From Streptomyces sp. NBC_00414 (GTDB lineage: Bacteria > Actinomycetota > Actinomycetes > Streptomycetales > Streptomycetaceae), in NCBI RefSeq assembly GCF_036038375.1, contig NZ_CP107935.1, forward strand, positions 8,122,001-8,186,000: a stretch of DNA of 64,000 nt, written 5' to 3'. How positions within the stretch are numbered: position 1 is the first letter of the stretch; each line of letters begins with the position of its first letter. Under the pieces are notes generated by a model. The model saw nothing but the letters and a program-made list of their open reading frames with translations, did no database searches and was not told the DNA's origin. Positions 24,608-32,747 of this stretch are shown here, piece by piece. Both the position numbers and the translations under genes were made by a program.

Positions 24608-25741
24608 GTGGCAGGCAAACCGGCCAGGCCCACGAGCGCGATCGACCAGACGAGGCGGATGCTCTCCCTGGTGACGTATCTGCGCGAGCGCCCCGGCGCA
24701 CGGATCGAGGACGTGGCGCGGGCCTTCGGGATCACCGAGGACGAGCTGATCTCCGACCTCGACGTGCTGCCGCTGTGCGGGACCAGCTTCCGCGGCGGCG
24801 ACCTGCTCGACATCGACACCGACGGCGACCGGATCTGGTGGCACAACCCGGACGACGTCGCGGAGCCGCTGCGGATCGCCGCCGACGAGGCGACCGCGCT
24901 GCTGGTGGCCGCCCGGGCCGTGTCGACCCTGCCGGGCCTGCGCGAGGGCGACCGGCAGGCACTGCTGCGGGCCACCGCCAAGGTGGAGGCCGCCTCGGGC
25001 GAGGCGGCGGGCGCCAGCTCCCGGCTGTCGGTCACCTTCGAGGCGGAGGGCGGGGTCTTCGCCGACGTCGACCGGGCCATCTCCGAGCGGCGCAGGCTGT
25101 GGATCCGTTACTACTCGCCCTCGCGCGACGAGCTGAGCGAGCGCGAGATCGACCCGATCCGCCTGGTCAGCGTCGGGCACACGTACGTGGAGGCGTGGTG
25201 CCGCCGCTCGGAGGCCCGGCGCACCTTCCGGCTGGACCGGGTCGCCGAGATCAAGATCCTCGACGAGCCGTCCGCGCCGCCCGAGATCGAACTGCGGGAC
25301 CTCTCGGAAGGGCTGGTGCAGCCGGCCGCCGAGGACCCCGAGGTGGTGGTGGAGGTCGGCCCCGGCGGACGCTGGGTCGCCGAGTACTACCCCCACGACA
25401 GCGCCGAGGAGCTGCCGGACGGCGGTCTGCGCATCACGCTGCGCACCCCGGACCCGGCCTCGCTGCGCCGCCTGGCGCTGCGGCTCGGGCGCGACGGCCG
25501 GATCGTCTCGCCGCCCGAGGTCGCGGACAGTGCCCGCAGGGCGGCTCGTGAGGCGCTCGCGGCCTACGACGGACCACTGGACGCGTACGACGCCGAGGGC
25601 GGGCCACAGGCCGTCCCCGGGGTGCCTCGCGACGGCGTCCGGGATGCTCCCTCCGGTGGTGACGAGGGAGTGCGGAGCCCCGGGAGCGGGCCGCGCGGAG
25701 TTCATGACGGGCTGTACGGCAGGCAGGAGCAAGGGCTGTGA
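24608..25741 (+). CDS. pafC: WYL-domain transcription activator PafC
   Basis: A 377-residue partner of PafB. An N-terminal winged HTH (TRRMLSLVTYLRERPGARIEDVARAFGITEDEL), the WYL domain (RRLWIRYYSPSRDELSEREIDPIRLVSVGHTYVEAWC) and a WCX domain are present. The last 45 residues (after AYDGPLDAYD) are Gly/Pro/Asp-rich and probably disordered, longer than in mycobacterial PafC. GTG start after AGGAAA. Its stop overlaps the next gene by 4 nt, so the small zinc-ribbon protein is translationally coupled. Confidence 0.93.
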   Translation: MAGKPARPTSAIDQTRRMLSLVTYLRERPGARIEDVARAFGITEDELISDLDVLPLCGTSFRGGDLLDIDTDGDRIWWHNPDDVAEPLRIAADEATALLVAARAVSTLPGLREGDRQALLRATAKVEAASGEAAGASSRLSVTFEAEGGVFADVDRAISERRRLWIRYYSPSRDELSEREIDPIRLVSVGHTYVEAWCRRSEARRTFRLDRVAEIKILDEPSAPPEIELRDLSEGLVQPAAEDPEVVVEVGPGGRWVAEYYPHDSAEELPDGGLRITLRTPDPASLRRLALRLGRDGRIVSPPEVADSARRAAREALAAYDGPLDAYDAEGGPQAVPGVPRDGVRDAPSGGDEGVRSPGSGPRGVHDGLYGRQEQGL

Positions 25742-26040
25742 GCGGGTCGGCAATGTCTGGTACGAGTGAGATGTCCGTGGCGTCCGCGTTCTCCGGGATG
25801 ACCAGAGTGGACCCCGTGGTGTTCAAGGCCGCCTGCCCGGACTGCCGGGGCGGTTTCGAGCTTTCCGCGAGCGCCCTGCGCCTGGTCGTCGGCGCCACAC
25901 ATCGGACCACTTTCTACTCCTTCACCTGCCCGGAGTGCCGCACGGCGGTGCGCAAGCCGGCCGGTGAGCGCATCGTCGAGCTGCTCACCGGGGGAGGCGT
26001 GCGGGCCCTGCGTCTGCAGGGGACGGTCCGGGGGGCTTAG
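25738..26040 (+). CDS. Small zinc-ribbon protein coupled to pafC
   Basis: A 100-residue protein of unknown function with two CxxC pairs, CPDC and CPEC, about 36 residues apart, expected to bind one zinc ion. The intervening sequence RLVVGATHRTTFYSFTCPEC resembles ribbon modules in other actinobacterial hypothetical proteins. The GTG at 25738 overlaps the pafC stop (GTGA); ATGs at 25753 and later are alternatives. Its position suggests co-expression with the DNA-damage activator, but no function is claimed. Confidence 0.8.
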   Translation: MSGSAMSGTSEMSVASAFSGMTRVDPVVFKAACPDCRGGFELSASALRLVVGATHRTTFYSFTCPECRTAVRKPAGERIVELLTGGGVRALRLQGTVRGA

Positions 26041-26049
26041 GGTCGAGCC

Positions 26050-26244
26050 ATGTTCTGGCCGATGTTCGCGATCGCTGTGGGTTTCCTGGGAATCGCCGTG
26101 CTCGGCGTGCTCGCCGTCCGGGTCTTTCTGGAGGCGGAGCGCCTGGGCAGGCAGGTCGACGAATCCGCACGCCGGATCAACCGCGCGGCCGAGGACCTGG
26201 AGCACGCCTCCGTCGGAGTGGCACGTTCCGCGGACGCCCTCTGA
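26050..26244 (+). CDS. Small single-pass membrane protein
   Basis: 64 residues: one N-terminal membrane helix (MFWPMFAIAVGFLGIAVLGVLAV) and an amphipathic helix (LEAERLGRQVDESARRINRAAEDLEHA) that could form a coiled coil. The start lies 9 nt after the preceding stop. I recognise no characterised family. Its size and shape recall accessory or phage-shock-like small membrane proteins, but this is only a resemblance. Confidence 0.72.
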   Translation: MFWPMFAIAVGFLGIAVLGVLAVRVFLEAERLGRQVDESARRINRAAEDLEHASVGVARSADAL

Positions 26245-26481
26245 GTCTTCCTGTCCGCACGCTTTGAGTCACTCTGACCTGTCAACTTCGCAGGGTCGGC
26301 AGGTACGCTGCTGGTCGCGGCCCGGAGAGTGAGGCGCCGACCGCGAACTGGGAGTACGCACAGGGATTGCCTCGCGTTCACCCCTGAGCGTTACGATCGC
26401 TGCCAGCGCGACCCTCGGACAGACGTCCGACCGGTCGGGCAGCAACCCAACCACGCCGCCTCGGTGAGAAGGTAAAAGCTT

Positions 26482-26766
26482 ATGTTCGGAAGGCTCGGCG
26501 CTCCCGAGATCATTCTCATCCTCGTCGTCATCATCCTGCTGTTCGGCGCGAAGAAGCTTCCCGACATGGCCCGCTCCCTGGGCAAGTCCGCCCGCATCCT
26601 CAAGAGCGAGGCCAAGGCGATGAAGACCGAGGGCAAGGACGACGCCGCCGCCCCGGCCGCGCCCCCGCAGGACGACCAGCAGCCCCATCGCACCATCCAG
26701 GCCGCGCCCGGTGACGTGACCAGCTCCCGCCCGGTCACCGAGCCGACGGACACGACCAAGCGCTGA
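26482..26766 (+). CDS. tatA: Twin-arginine translocase subunit TatA
   Basis: A 94-residue pore-forming subunit of the Tat export system. It has the short N-terminal membrane helix (EIILILVVIILLFGAKKLPDMARSLGKS) with the FGAKKLP hinge, an amphipathic helix and an acidic/Pro-rich tail. The ATG is preceded by GAGAAGG. tatC follows after 47 nt; no tatB lies here, and in Streptomyces it is usually elsewhere. Confidence 0.96.
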   Translation: MFGRLGAPEIILILVVIILLFGAKKLPDMARSLGKSARILKSEAKAMKTEGKDDAAAPAAPPQDDQQPHRTIQAAPGDVTSSRPVTEPTDTTKR

Positions 26767-26813
26767 CGCAGGGCCGGTCACCTCCGGCCCCCTGCACGAG
26801 ATGGGATCGTGGG

Positions 26814-27755
26814 TTGCTCAAGTCTGCCCGCAAGAAGGAAGAGAAGGATCCGGAGGGGCGGATGCCCCTCGCGGAGCACCTTCGCGAGCTCCGCAACCGG
26901 CTCGCGAAGGCCGTGCTGGCCATTGTGGTCGTCGCCATCGTTGCGGCCTTCTACAGCGAACAGCTGATGGAGTTCCTCTCGGCTCCCGTGCCCACCTGCG
27001 AGGCCGGGATCCAGCAGAGCAGCGGCGGCAACTGTGCCATCGTCTCCTTCAACACGCTGATGGCGCCGTTCTCCGTGACCATCAAGGTCAGCCTCATGGC
27101 CGGTGTCGTCATCTCCAGCCCTGTCTGGCTGTACCAGCTGTGGGCCTTCGTGGCGCCGGGCCTGCACAAGAACGAGAAGAAGTACACGTACGCGTTCGTG
27201 TCGGCCGCGGTGCCGCTGTTCGTCGCCGGTGCCGCCCTGGCCTACGTGATCCTCCCCGTCAGCATCAAGGTGCTGATCAGCCTGACCCCCGACGGATCGT
27301 CGAACATCCTGGGCCTGGACGACGTGCTGGACTTCACCGTCCGCATGGTTCTGATCTTCGGACTGGCCTTCGAACTTCCCCTGCTGCTGATCATGCTCAA
27401 CATGGTGGGCATGGTCACCGGACGCCGGATGGCGGGCTGGTGGCGCGGGGTGGTCATGGGTGTCTTCGTCTTCGGTGCCGTCGCCACACCGACCACCGAC
27501 CCGGTGGGAATGCTGGCGCTGTCCGGCCCGATCATCGTCCTGTACTTCGTCGCGGTGCTGTTCTCGCTGATCAACGACAAGCGGAGGCAACGCAGGAATC
27601 CGGACGCGGAGCTGGACGACGACGAGGCCTCGCAGCTCGACCTGACGCCGGAGGGCGTCGGTGAAGTGGAGTCCGTGACCACGCCGCGAGCGCTGCCCGG
27701 GCAGAAGACCGGCTCGGAAGTGCGCCCGGCGAACGGCTACGAAGACGTGACCTGA
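26814..27755 (+). CDS. tatC: Twin-arginine translocase subunit TatC
   Basis: A 313-residue receptor for twin-arginine signal peptides with six membrane spans. The N-terminal MPLAEHLRELRNRLAKA is the cytosolic signal-peptide-contacting region. FGLAFELPLLLIML contains the conserved Glu in a membrane helix. The extended hydrophilic C-tail (after NDKRRQRRNPDAELDDDE) is normal for actinobacteria. The start is TTG at 26814; the internal ATG at 26862 would also keep the core. It forms an operon with tatA. Confidence 0.95.
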   Translation: MLKSARKKEEKDPEGRMPLAEHLRELRNRLAKAVLAIVVVAIVAAFYSEQLMEFLSAPVPTCEAGIQQSSGGNCAIVSFNTLMAPFSVTIKVSLMAGVVISSPVWLYQLWAFVAPGLHKNEKKYTYAFVSAAVPLFVAGAALAYVILPVSIKVLISLTPDGSSNILGLDDVLDFTVRMVLIFGLAFELPLLLIMLNMVGMVTGRRMAGWWRGVVMGVFVFGAVATPTTDPVGMLALSGPIIVLYFVAVLFSLINDKRRQRRNPDAELDDDEASQLDLTPEGVGEVESVTTPRALPGQKTGSEVRPANGYEDVT

Positions 27756-27792
27756 GTCCCAGGTCGTGCCGCAGGGCACCGGGGACAGCAGC

Positions 27793-27821
27793 GGGGCGCC
27801 GACCGGACCGGTCGGCGCCCC
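27793..27821 (+). terminator. Stem-loop after tatC
   Basis: GGGGCGCCGACCG / CGGTCGGCGCCCC arms with a very short loop. No T-run. It separates tatAC from helY. Confidence 0.65.
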
Positions 27822-27961
27822 GCCGTCATGCCGGGCCCCTGGCGCCGCCGCGGCGAGCCCGGACCGGGTGCGTTCGTGCCGATGTGTGCGCTGCGGGGAC
27901 GACTGGTCCGGGTTCGCACGCGATGGCCCCCGGACGGCGGACTCGGATAATGATCGTCCTG

Positions 27962-27984
27962 TTGTCAGTGGTGGCCGGTAGTCT
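27962..27984 (+). promoter_or_regulatory. Putative PafBC-dependent (RecA-NDp type) promoter of helY
   Basis: TTGTCAGTG (27962-27970), 8 nt, TAGTCT (27979-27984): an exact match to the mycobacterial DNA-damage consensus TTGTCRGTG-N8-TAnnnT. The hexamer ends 10 nt before the helY ATG, so transcription would start within a few bases of the start codon. Confidence 0.7.
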
Positions 27985-27994
27985 CGAAAGCACG

Positions 27995-30811
27995 ATGACA
28001 GACGACCTCTCACCGGCCGAGCGGTACGCGGCAGCACGAAAGCGCGCTGTCGAGCAGGCCACCGCGCTCGCGGGCTTCCGCGAGATGTACGACTTCGGTC
28101 TCGACCCCTTCCAGATCGAGGCCTGTAAAGCTCTTGAAGCGGGCAAGGGAGTCCTGGTGGCCGCGCCCACCGGATCGGGCAAGACGATCGTCGGCGAGTT
28201 CGCCGTCCATCTCGCCCTCCAGCAGGGCAAGAAGTGCTTCTACACGACCCCCATCAAGGCGCTGTCGAACCAGAAGTACGCGGACCTCTCCCGCCGTTAC
28301 GGCGCGGACAAGGTCGGCCTCCTCACCGGCGACAACAGCGTCAACAGCGATGCCCCGGTGGTCGTCATGACCACCGAGGTGCTGCGCAACATGCTGTACG
28401 CGGGCTCCCAGACCCTCCTCGGTCTCGGGTACGTGGTCATGGACGAGGTGCACTACCTCTCGGACCGCTTCCGCGGCGCCGTCTGGGAGGAAGTGATCAT
28501 CCACCTCCCCGAGTCGGTCACCCTGGTCTCGCTGTCGGCGACCGTGTCGAACGCGGAGGAGTTCGGGGACTGGCTCGACACCGTGCGCGGCGACACCGAG
28601 GTGATCGTCTCCGAGCACCGGCCCGTCCCGCTGTTCCAGCACGTGCTCGCCGGACGCCGGACGTACGACCTCTTCGAGGAGGGCGAGGGCCACAAGAAGG
28701 CCGTCAACCCCGACCTCACGCGCCTGGCGCGCATGGAGGCGAGCCGTCCCTCGTACCAGGACCGCAAGCGGGGCCGCGCCATGCGCGACGCCGACCGGGA
28801 GCGCGAGCGGCGGCAGCGGTCCCGGGTGTGGACGCCGGGCCGGCCCGAGGTCATCGAGCGGCTCGACTCCGAGGGGCTGCTGCCCGCCATCACGTTCATC
28901 TTCAGCCGGGCGGCCTGCGAGGCGGCCGTCCAGCAGTGCATGTACGCGGGCCTGCGGCTGAACGACGAGGACGCCCGGGCGAGAGTGCGTGCCCTCGTCG
29001 AGGAGCGCACGGCGTCCATCCCGAACGAGGACCTCCACGTCCTGGGCTACTACGAGTGGCTCGAAGGCCTGGAGCGCGGCATCGCGGCCCACCACGCGGG
29101 CATGCTGCCGACGTTCAAGGAGGTCGTCGAGGAACTCTTCGTACAGGGCCTCGTGAAGGCCGTCTTCGCCACCGAGACCCTCGCGCTGGGCATCAACATG
29201 CCCGCCCGCTCGGTGGTCCTTGAGAAGCTCGTCAAGTGGAACGGCGAGCAGCACGCGGACATCACCCCCGGCGAGTACACCCAGCTGACCGGCCGGGCCG
29301 GCCGCCGTGGCATCGATGTCGAGGGCCACGCCGTGGTGCTGTGGCAGCGCGGTATGAACCCCGACCACCTCGCGGGACTCGCCGGCACGCGCACGTACCC
29401 GCTGCGTTCCAGCTTCAAGCCGTCGTACAACATGGCGGTCAACCTCGTCGAGCAGTTCGGGCGGCACCGCTCGCGCGAGCTCCTCGAGACGTCCTTCGCG
29501 CAGTTCCAGGCCGACAAGTCGGTCGTCGGGATCTCCCGCCAGGTGCAGCGCAACGAGGAAGGGCTCGAAGGCTACAAGGAGTCGATGACCTGCCACCTCG
29601 GGGATTTCGACGAGTACGCGCGACTGCGCCGCGAGCTCAAGGACCGGGAGACCGAGCTGGCCAAGCAGGGCGCCTCCCAGCGGCGGGCCGACGCGGCCGT
29701 CGCCCTGGAGAAGCTCAAGCCGGGCGACATCATCCACGTCCCGACCGGCAAGTTCGCGGGGCTCGCACTGGTCCTCGACCCGGGGCTGCCCGCGGGCCGG
29801 TCCAACGGCCACCGGGGCTTCGAGCAGCACGACGGGCCGCGCCCGCTCGTCCTCACCGCCGAACGGCAGGTCAAGCGCCTCGCGTCGATGGACTTCCCGG
29901 TGCCCGTGGAATCCCTGGAGCGGATGCGCATCCCGAAGTCGTTCAACGCGCGCTCACCGCAGTCGCGCCGCGACCTGGCCTCCGCGCTGCGGACCAAGGC
30001 CGGGCACATCGTGCCCGACCGGCACCGCAAGAAGCGGGCCGAGGCCGCCGACGACCGGGAGATCGCCCGTCTGCGCACAGCCATCCGCGCCCACCCCTGC
30101 CACGGGTGCAGCGACCGCGAGGACCACGCCCGCTGGGCCGAGCGCTACCACCGGCTGCGCCGCGACACCGCGCAGCTGGAACAGCGCATCGAGGGCCGGA
30201 CGAACACCATCGCCCGCACCTTCGACCGCATCGTCGCGCTGCTGACCGAGATGGACTACCTGCGCCACGACGAGGTCACCGAGCACGGCAAGCGGCTCGC
30301 CCGGTTGTACGGCGAGATGGACCTGCTCTCCAGCGAATGCCTGCGCGAGGGTGTGTGGGAGGGCCTCGGACCGGCCGAACTGGCCGCCTGCGTCTCGGCG
30401 CTGGTGTACGAGTCCAGGGCCGCCGACGACGCGATCGCGCCCAAGCTGCCGTCCGGCAGGGCGAAGGCCGCGCTGGGCGAGATGGTCCGCATCTGGGGCC
30501 GGCTGGACGCACTGGAGGAGGACTTCCGCATCACCCAGACCGAGGGTGTGGGTCAGCGCGAGCCCGACCTGGGCTTCGCCTGGGCGGCGCACGAGTGGGC
30601 GTCGGGCAAGGGTCTCGACGAGGTGCTGCGCGAGGCGGAGATGCCCGCCGGTGACTTCGTGCGCTGGTGCAAGCAGGTCATCGACGTGCTCGGGCAGATC
30701 TCGGCGGCGGCACCGATCTCCGGGGCGGCGAGCTCCACGGTGGCGAAGAACGCGCGCAAGGCCGTCGACCAGCTGCTGCGGGGAGTGGTGGCCTACTCGT
30801 CGGTGGGGTGA
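27995..30811 (+). CDS. helY: Ski2-like DEAD/DEAH-box RNA helicase HelY
   Basis: A 938-residue superfamily 2 helicase. Motif I is APTGSGKT (K63), motif Ia TTPIKALSNQKY, motif II DEVH (D150-H153) and motif III LSATVSN. The helicase C domain contains AHHAGMLP...VFATETLALGINMPARSVV and TGRAGRRG, followed by the DSHCT-type C-terminal domain (MDYLRHDEVTEHGKRLARLYGEMDLL). It is predicted to unwind structured RNA, as for Mtr4/Ski2 relatives. The ATG at 27995 gives the standard MTDDLSPAERYAAARKRA start; there is no ribosome site, in line with a leaderless message from the promoter annotated just upstream. Confidence 0.95.
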   Translation: MTDDLSPAERYAAARKRAVEQATALAGFREMYDFGLDPFQIEACKALEAGKGVLVAAPTGSGKTIVGEFAVHLALQQGKKCFYTTPIKALSNQKYADLSRRYGADKVGLLTGDNSVNSDAPVVVMTTEVLRNMLYAGSQTLLGLGYVVMDEVHYLSDRFRGAVWEEVIIHLPESVTLVSLSATVSNAEEFGDWLDTVRGDTEVIVSEHRPVPLFQHVLAGRRTYDLFEEGEGHKKAVNPDLTRLARMEASRPSYQDRKRGRAMRDADRERERRQRSRVWTPGRPEVIERLDSEGLLPAITFIFSRAACEAAVQQCMYAGLRLNDEDARARVRALVEERTASIPNEDLHVLGYYEWLEGLERGIAAHHAGMLPTFKEVVEELFVQGLVKAVFATETLALGINMPARSVVLEKLVKWNGEQHADITPGEYTQLTGRAGRRGIDVEGHAVVLWQRGMNPDHLAGLAGTRTYPLRSSFKPSYNMAVNLVEQFGRHRSRELLETSFAQFQADKSVVGISRQVQRNEEGLEGYKESMTCHLGDFDEYARLRRELKDRETELAKQGASQRRADAAVALEKLKPGDIIHVPTGKFAGLALVLDPGLPAGRSNGHRGFEQHDGPRPLVLTAERQVKRLASMDFPVPVESLERMRIPKSFNARSPQSRRDLASALRTKAGHIVPDRHRKKRAEAADDREIARLRTAIRAHPCHGCSDREDHARWAERYHRLRRDTAQLEQRIEGRTNTIARTFDRIVALLTEMDYLRHDEVTEHGKRLARLYGEMDLLSSECLREGVWEGLGPAELAACVSALVYESRAADDAIAPKLPSGRAKAALGEMVRIWGRLDALEEDFRITQTEGVGQREPDLGFAWAAHEWASGKGLDEVLREAEMPAGDFVRWCKQVIDVLGQISAAAPISGAASSTVAKNARKAVDQLLRGVVAYSSVG

Positions 30812-30866
30812 TGCCCCAGGGGCTGGAAGGCTGGGGGCTTATGGCTGGGCCGGGGGGCCGGGGTCA

Positions 30867-32588
30867 TCAGTCGGCGAGCGACTTCAGGTATGCGCGCCAG
30901 CTCCCGTACGTGGTGATGTCCCGGGCGTCGTCGAGGGCGCCCGGCTCGCACAGGAAGCCGGGTACGTGATCGCCGTCGCCCAGCGCGACCCGGCCCAGCG
31001 CCATCGGCCGGGGCAGTGCGGTGAGCAGCCGGCCGAGCCCTTCGGCGGGCAGTCGCCACACCTCGGCCTCGATCGCGGCGCCGGCTCCGCCCTCGCCGAC
31101 GTGGACGAGCCCCGGCTTGGGCGGCTCGGTGGCCAGGGCGTACAGCCGGTAGACGGGAGCGGTCTCGGTCGTACGTTCCAACCAGGCGCCGAGAGCGAGC
31201 AGTTGGCTGTTGAGCGGCTGGTCCGAGAGGTGGGCGCCGACCACGGCGATCCGGGCCGGGGGCACTTCGAGGGTGCGGGCGATGTGGGCGAGGCGTTCGT
31301 CGGTGAAGGCCGGGCCGATCAGCATCACCCCGAAGGGGAGCCCTGCCACCTGACCCGCCGGGACGGCGACCGCGGCCAGGTCGAAGAGGTTCGTGGAGTT
31401 GGTGAAGCGGCCCAGCCGGGCGTTGGAGCCGAGAGGATCGGCGGCCACCTCGGCGAGGGTGGGATGGCCGGGGGCCGTCGGCAGGAGCAGGGCGTCCGCG
31501 TCGCCGAGTTCCGCCAGTGCGCCGGAGCGCAGGGCCGCCAGGCGGTCCTGGTCGGTGAAGAGCCGGTGCGCCGGGATGTCACGGGCCCGGGTGATGATCC
31601 CGGCGACCGTCGGGTCGAGTCCGGCGCCGCCCTCGGAGAGCAACTTGTCGACAAAGGCACCTACGGCGGTGTAGCGCTCCGCTACGAAGGCGCCCTCGTA
31701 GAGCATGGCCGCGGCCTCGGTGAAAGGGGTGAGGTCGATGGGGCGCAACTCGGCCCCGGCCGCGTGCAGCTGGGTCGCGGCGGCCTCGTAGGCCCCCGCC
31801 CATCCCTCGTCGAGTTCGCCGAGCTGTGCCAGGGGCGGGACCGCGATGCGCCAGGGGCCCGGGGTGCGCGGGGTGATCGGGCGGAGGTCGCGGGCGGGGA
31901 GTGAGGACAGGCGGGCCAGGGCCTGTTCCGCCTCCTGGAGGGTGCGGGCGAAGACCGTCACACAGTCGAGGGAGGCGCAGGCCGGGACCACGCCGTCGGT
32001 GGGGACGAGGCCCCGGGTGGGCTTCAGGCCGACGATCCCGTTGAAGGCGGCGGGGACGCGGCCGCTGCCCGCGGTGTCCGTGCCCAGGGCGAGGTCCACG
32101 ATGCCGAGAGCCACCGCGACCGCGCTGCCCGAGCTGGATCCGCCGCTGATTCTGCTCGGGTCGACGGCGTTGCGGACGGGGCCGTGCGGGGAGCGGGTGC
32201 CGACCAGGCCCGTGGCGAACTGGTCCAGGTTGGTGGTGCCCAGGACGATCGCGCCCGCCGCGCGGAGGCGGGCCACCGCCGGGGCGTCCGCCTCCGGGTG
32301 GTAGGCGTAGGGCGGGCAGGCGGCGGTGGTGGGGAGGCCCGCGACGTCGATGTTGCCCTTCACGGCGAGGAGTTTCCCTGCGAGGGGGAGGTGTTCGCCT
32401 CTGTCTTCGCTTGCGCCTCCACCTGCGGTTGCGCCCGCGGCCAGGCGGGCGTCCATGGCTCTGGCCTCGGCCTCTACCTCTTGCTGGGGGCGTAGGTCGA
32501 TCCAGATCTCGGGGCGGGCGGTGGCCTTGATGCGGGCGTAGGCGGTTCGGACGCGGGCCACTGCGTGGGGCTGGGGGTGGGGCGACAT
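30867..32588 (-). CDS. atzF: Allophanate hydrolase
   Basis: Splits allophanate to two ammonia and two carbon dioxide. Of 573 residues, the first 450 or so form an amidase-signature domain with the Ser-cisSer-Lys triad: AVKGNIDVAG (Lys), GGSSSGSAVAVALG and GTDTAGSGRVPA (nucleophile Ser region). The C-terminal 120 residues (VYRLYALATEPPKPGLVHV) are the second domain typical of AtzF/DUR1, which completes decarboxylation. AAGGAG 6 nt before the ATG. Last gene of a four-gene minus-strand operon, 159 nt after the carboxylase gene. Confidence 0.94.
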   Translation of the reverse strand: MSPHPQPHAVARVRTAYARIKATARPEIWIDLRPQQEVEAEARAMDARLAAGATAGGGASEDRGEHLPLAGKLLAVKGNIDVAGLPTTAACPPYAYHPEADAPAVARLRAAGAIVLGTTNLDQFATGLVGTRSPHGPVRNAVDPSRISGGSSSGSAVAVALGIVDLALGTDTAGSGRVPAAFNGIVGLKPTRGLVPTDGVVPACASLDCVTVFARTLQEAEQALARLSSLPARDLRPITPRTPGPWRIAVPPLAQLGELDEGWAGAYEAAATQLHAAGAELRPIDLTPFTEAAAMLYEGAFVAERYTAVGAFVDKLLSEGGAGLDPTVAGIITRARDIPAHRLFTDQDRLAALRSGALAELGDADALLLPTAPGHPTLAEVAADPLGSNARLGRFTNSTNLFDLAAVAVPAGQVAGLPFGVMLIGPAFTDERLAHIARTLEVPPARIAVVGAHLSDQPLNSQLLALGAWLERTTETAPVYRLYALATEPPKPGLVHVGEGGAGAAIEAEVWRLPAEGLGRLLTALPRPMALGRVALGDGDHVPGFLCEPGALDDARDITTYGSWRAYLKSLAD

Positions 32589-32747
32589 CTGTGCTCCTTG
32601 CCGTGGGGTCTCGTTGTCGGGTGCGGGCCGGTGGTCGGTCTGTGCCCACCCGTTCCGCCCCGCGGAACGCCTGCCCACAGACGGCGGGCGGGGGCGCCTG
32701 CCTACAGACCGCGGGCGGGACGTCTGCCCGCAGGCGGCTCGGGCGGC

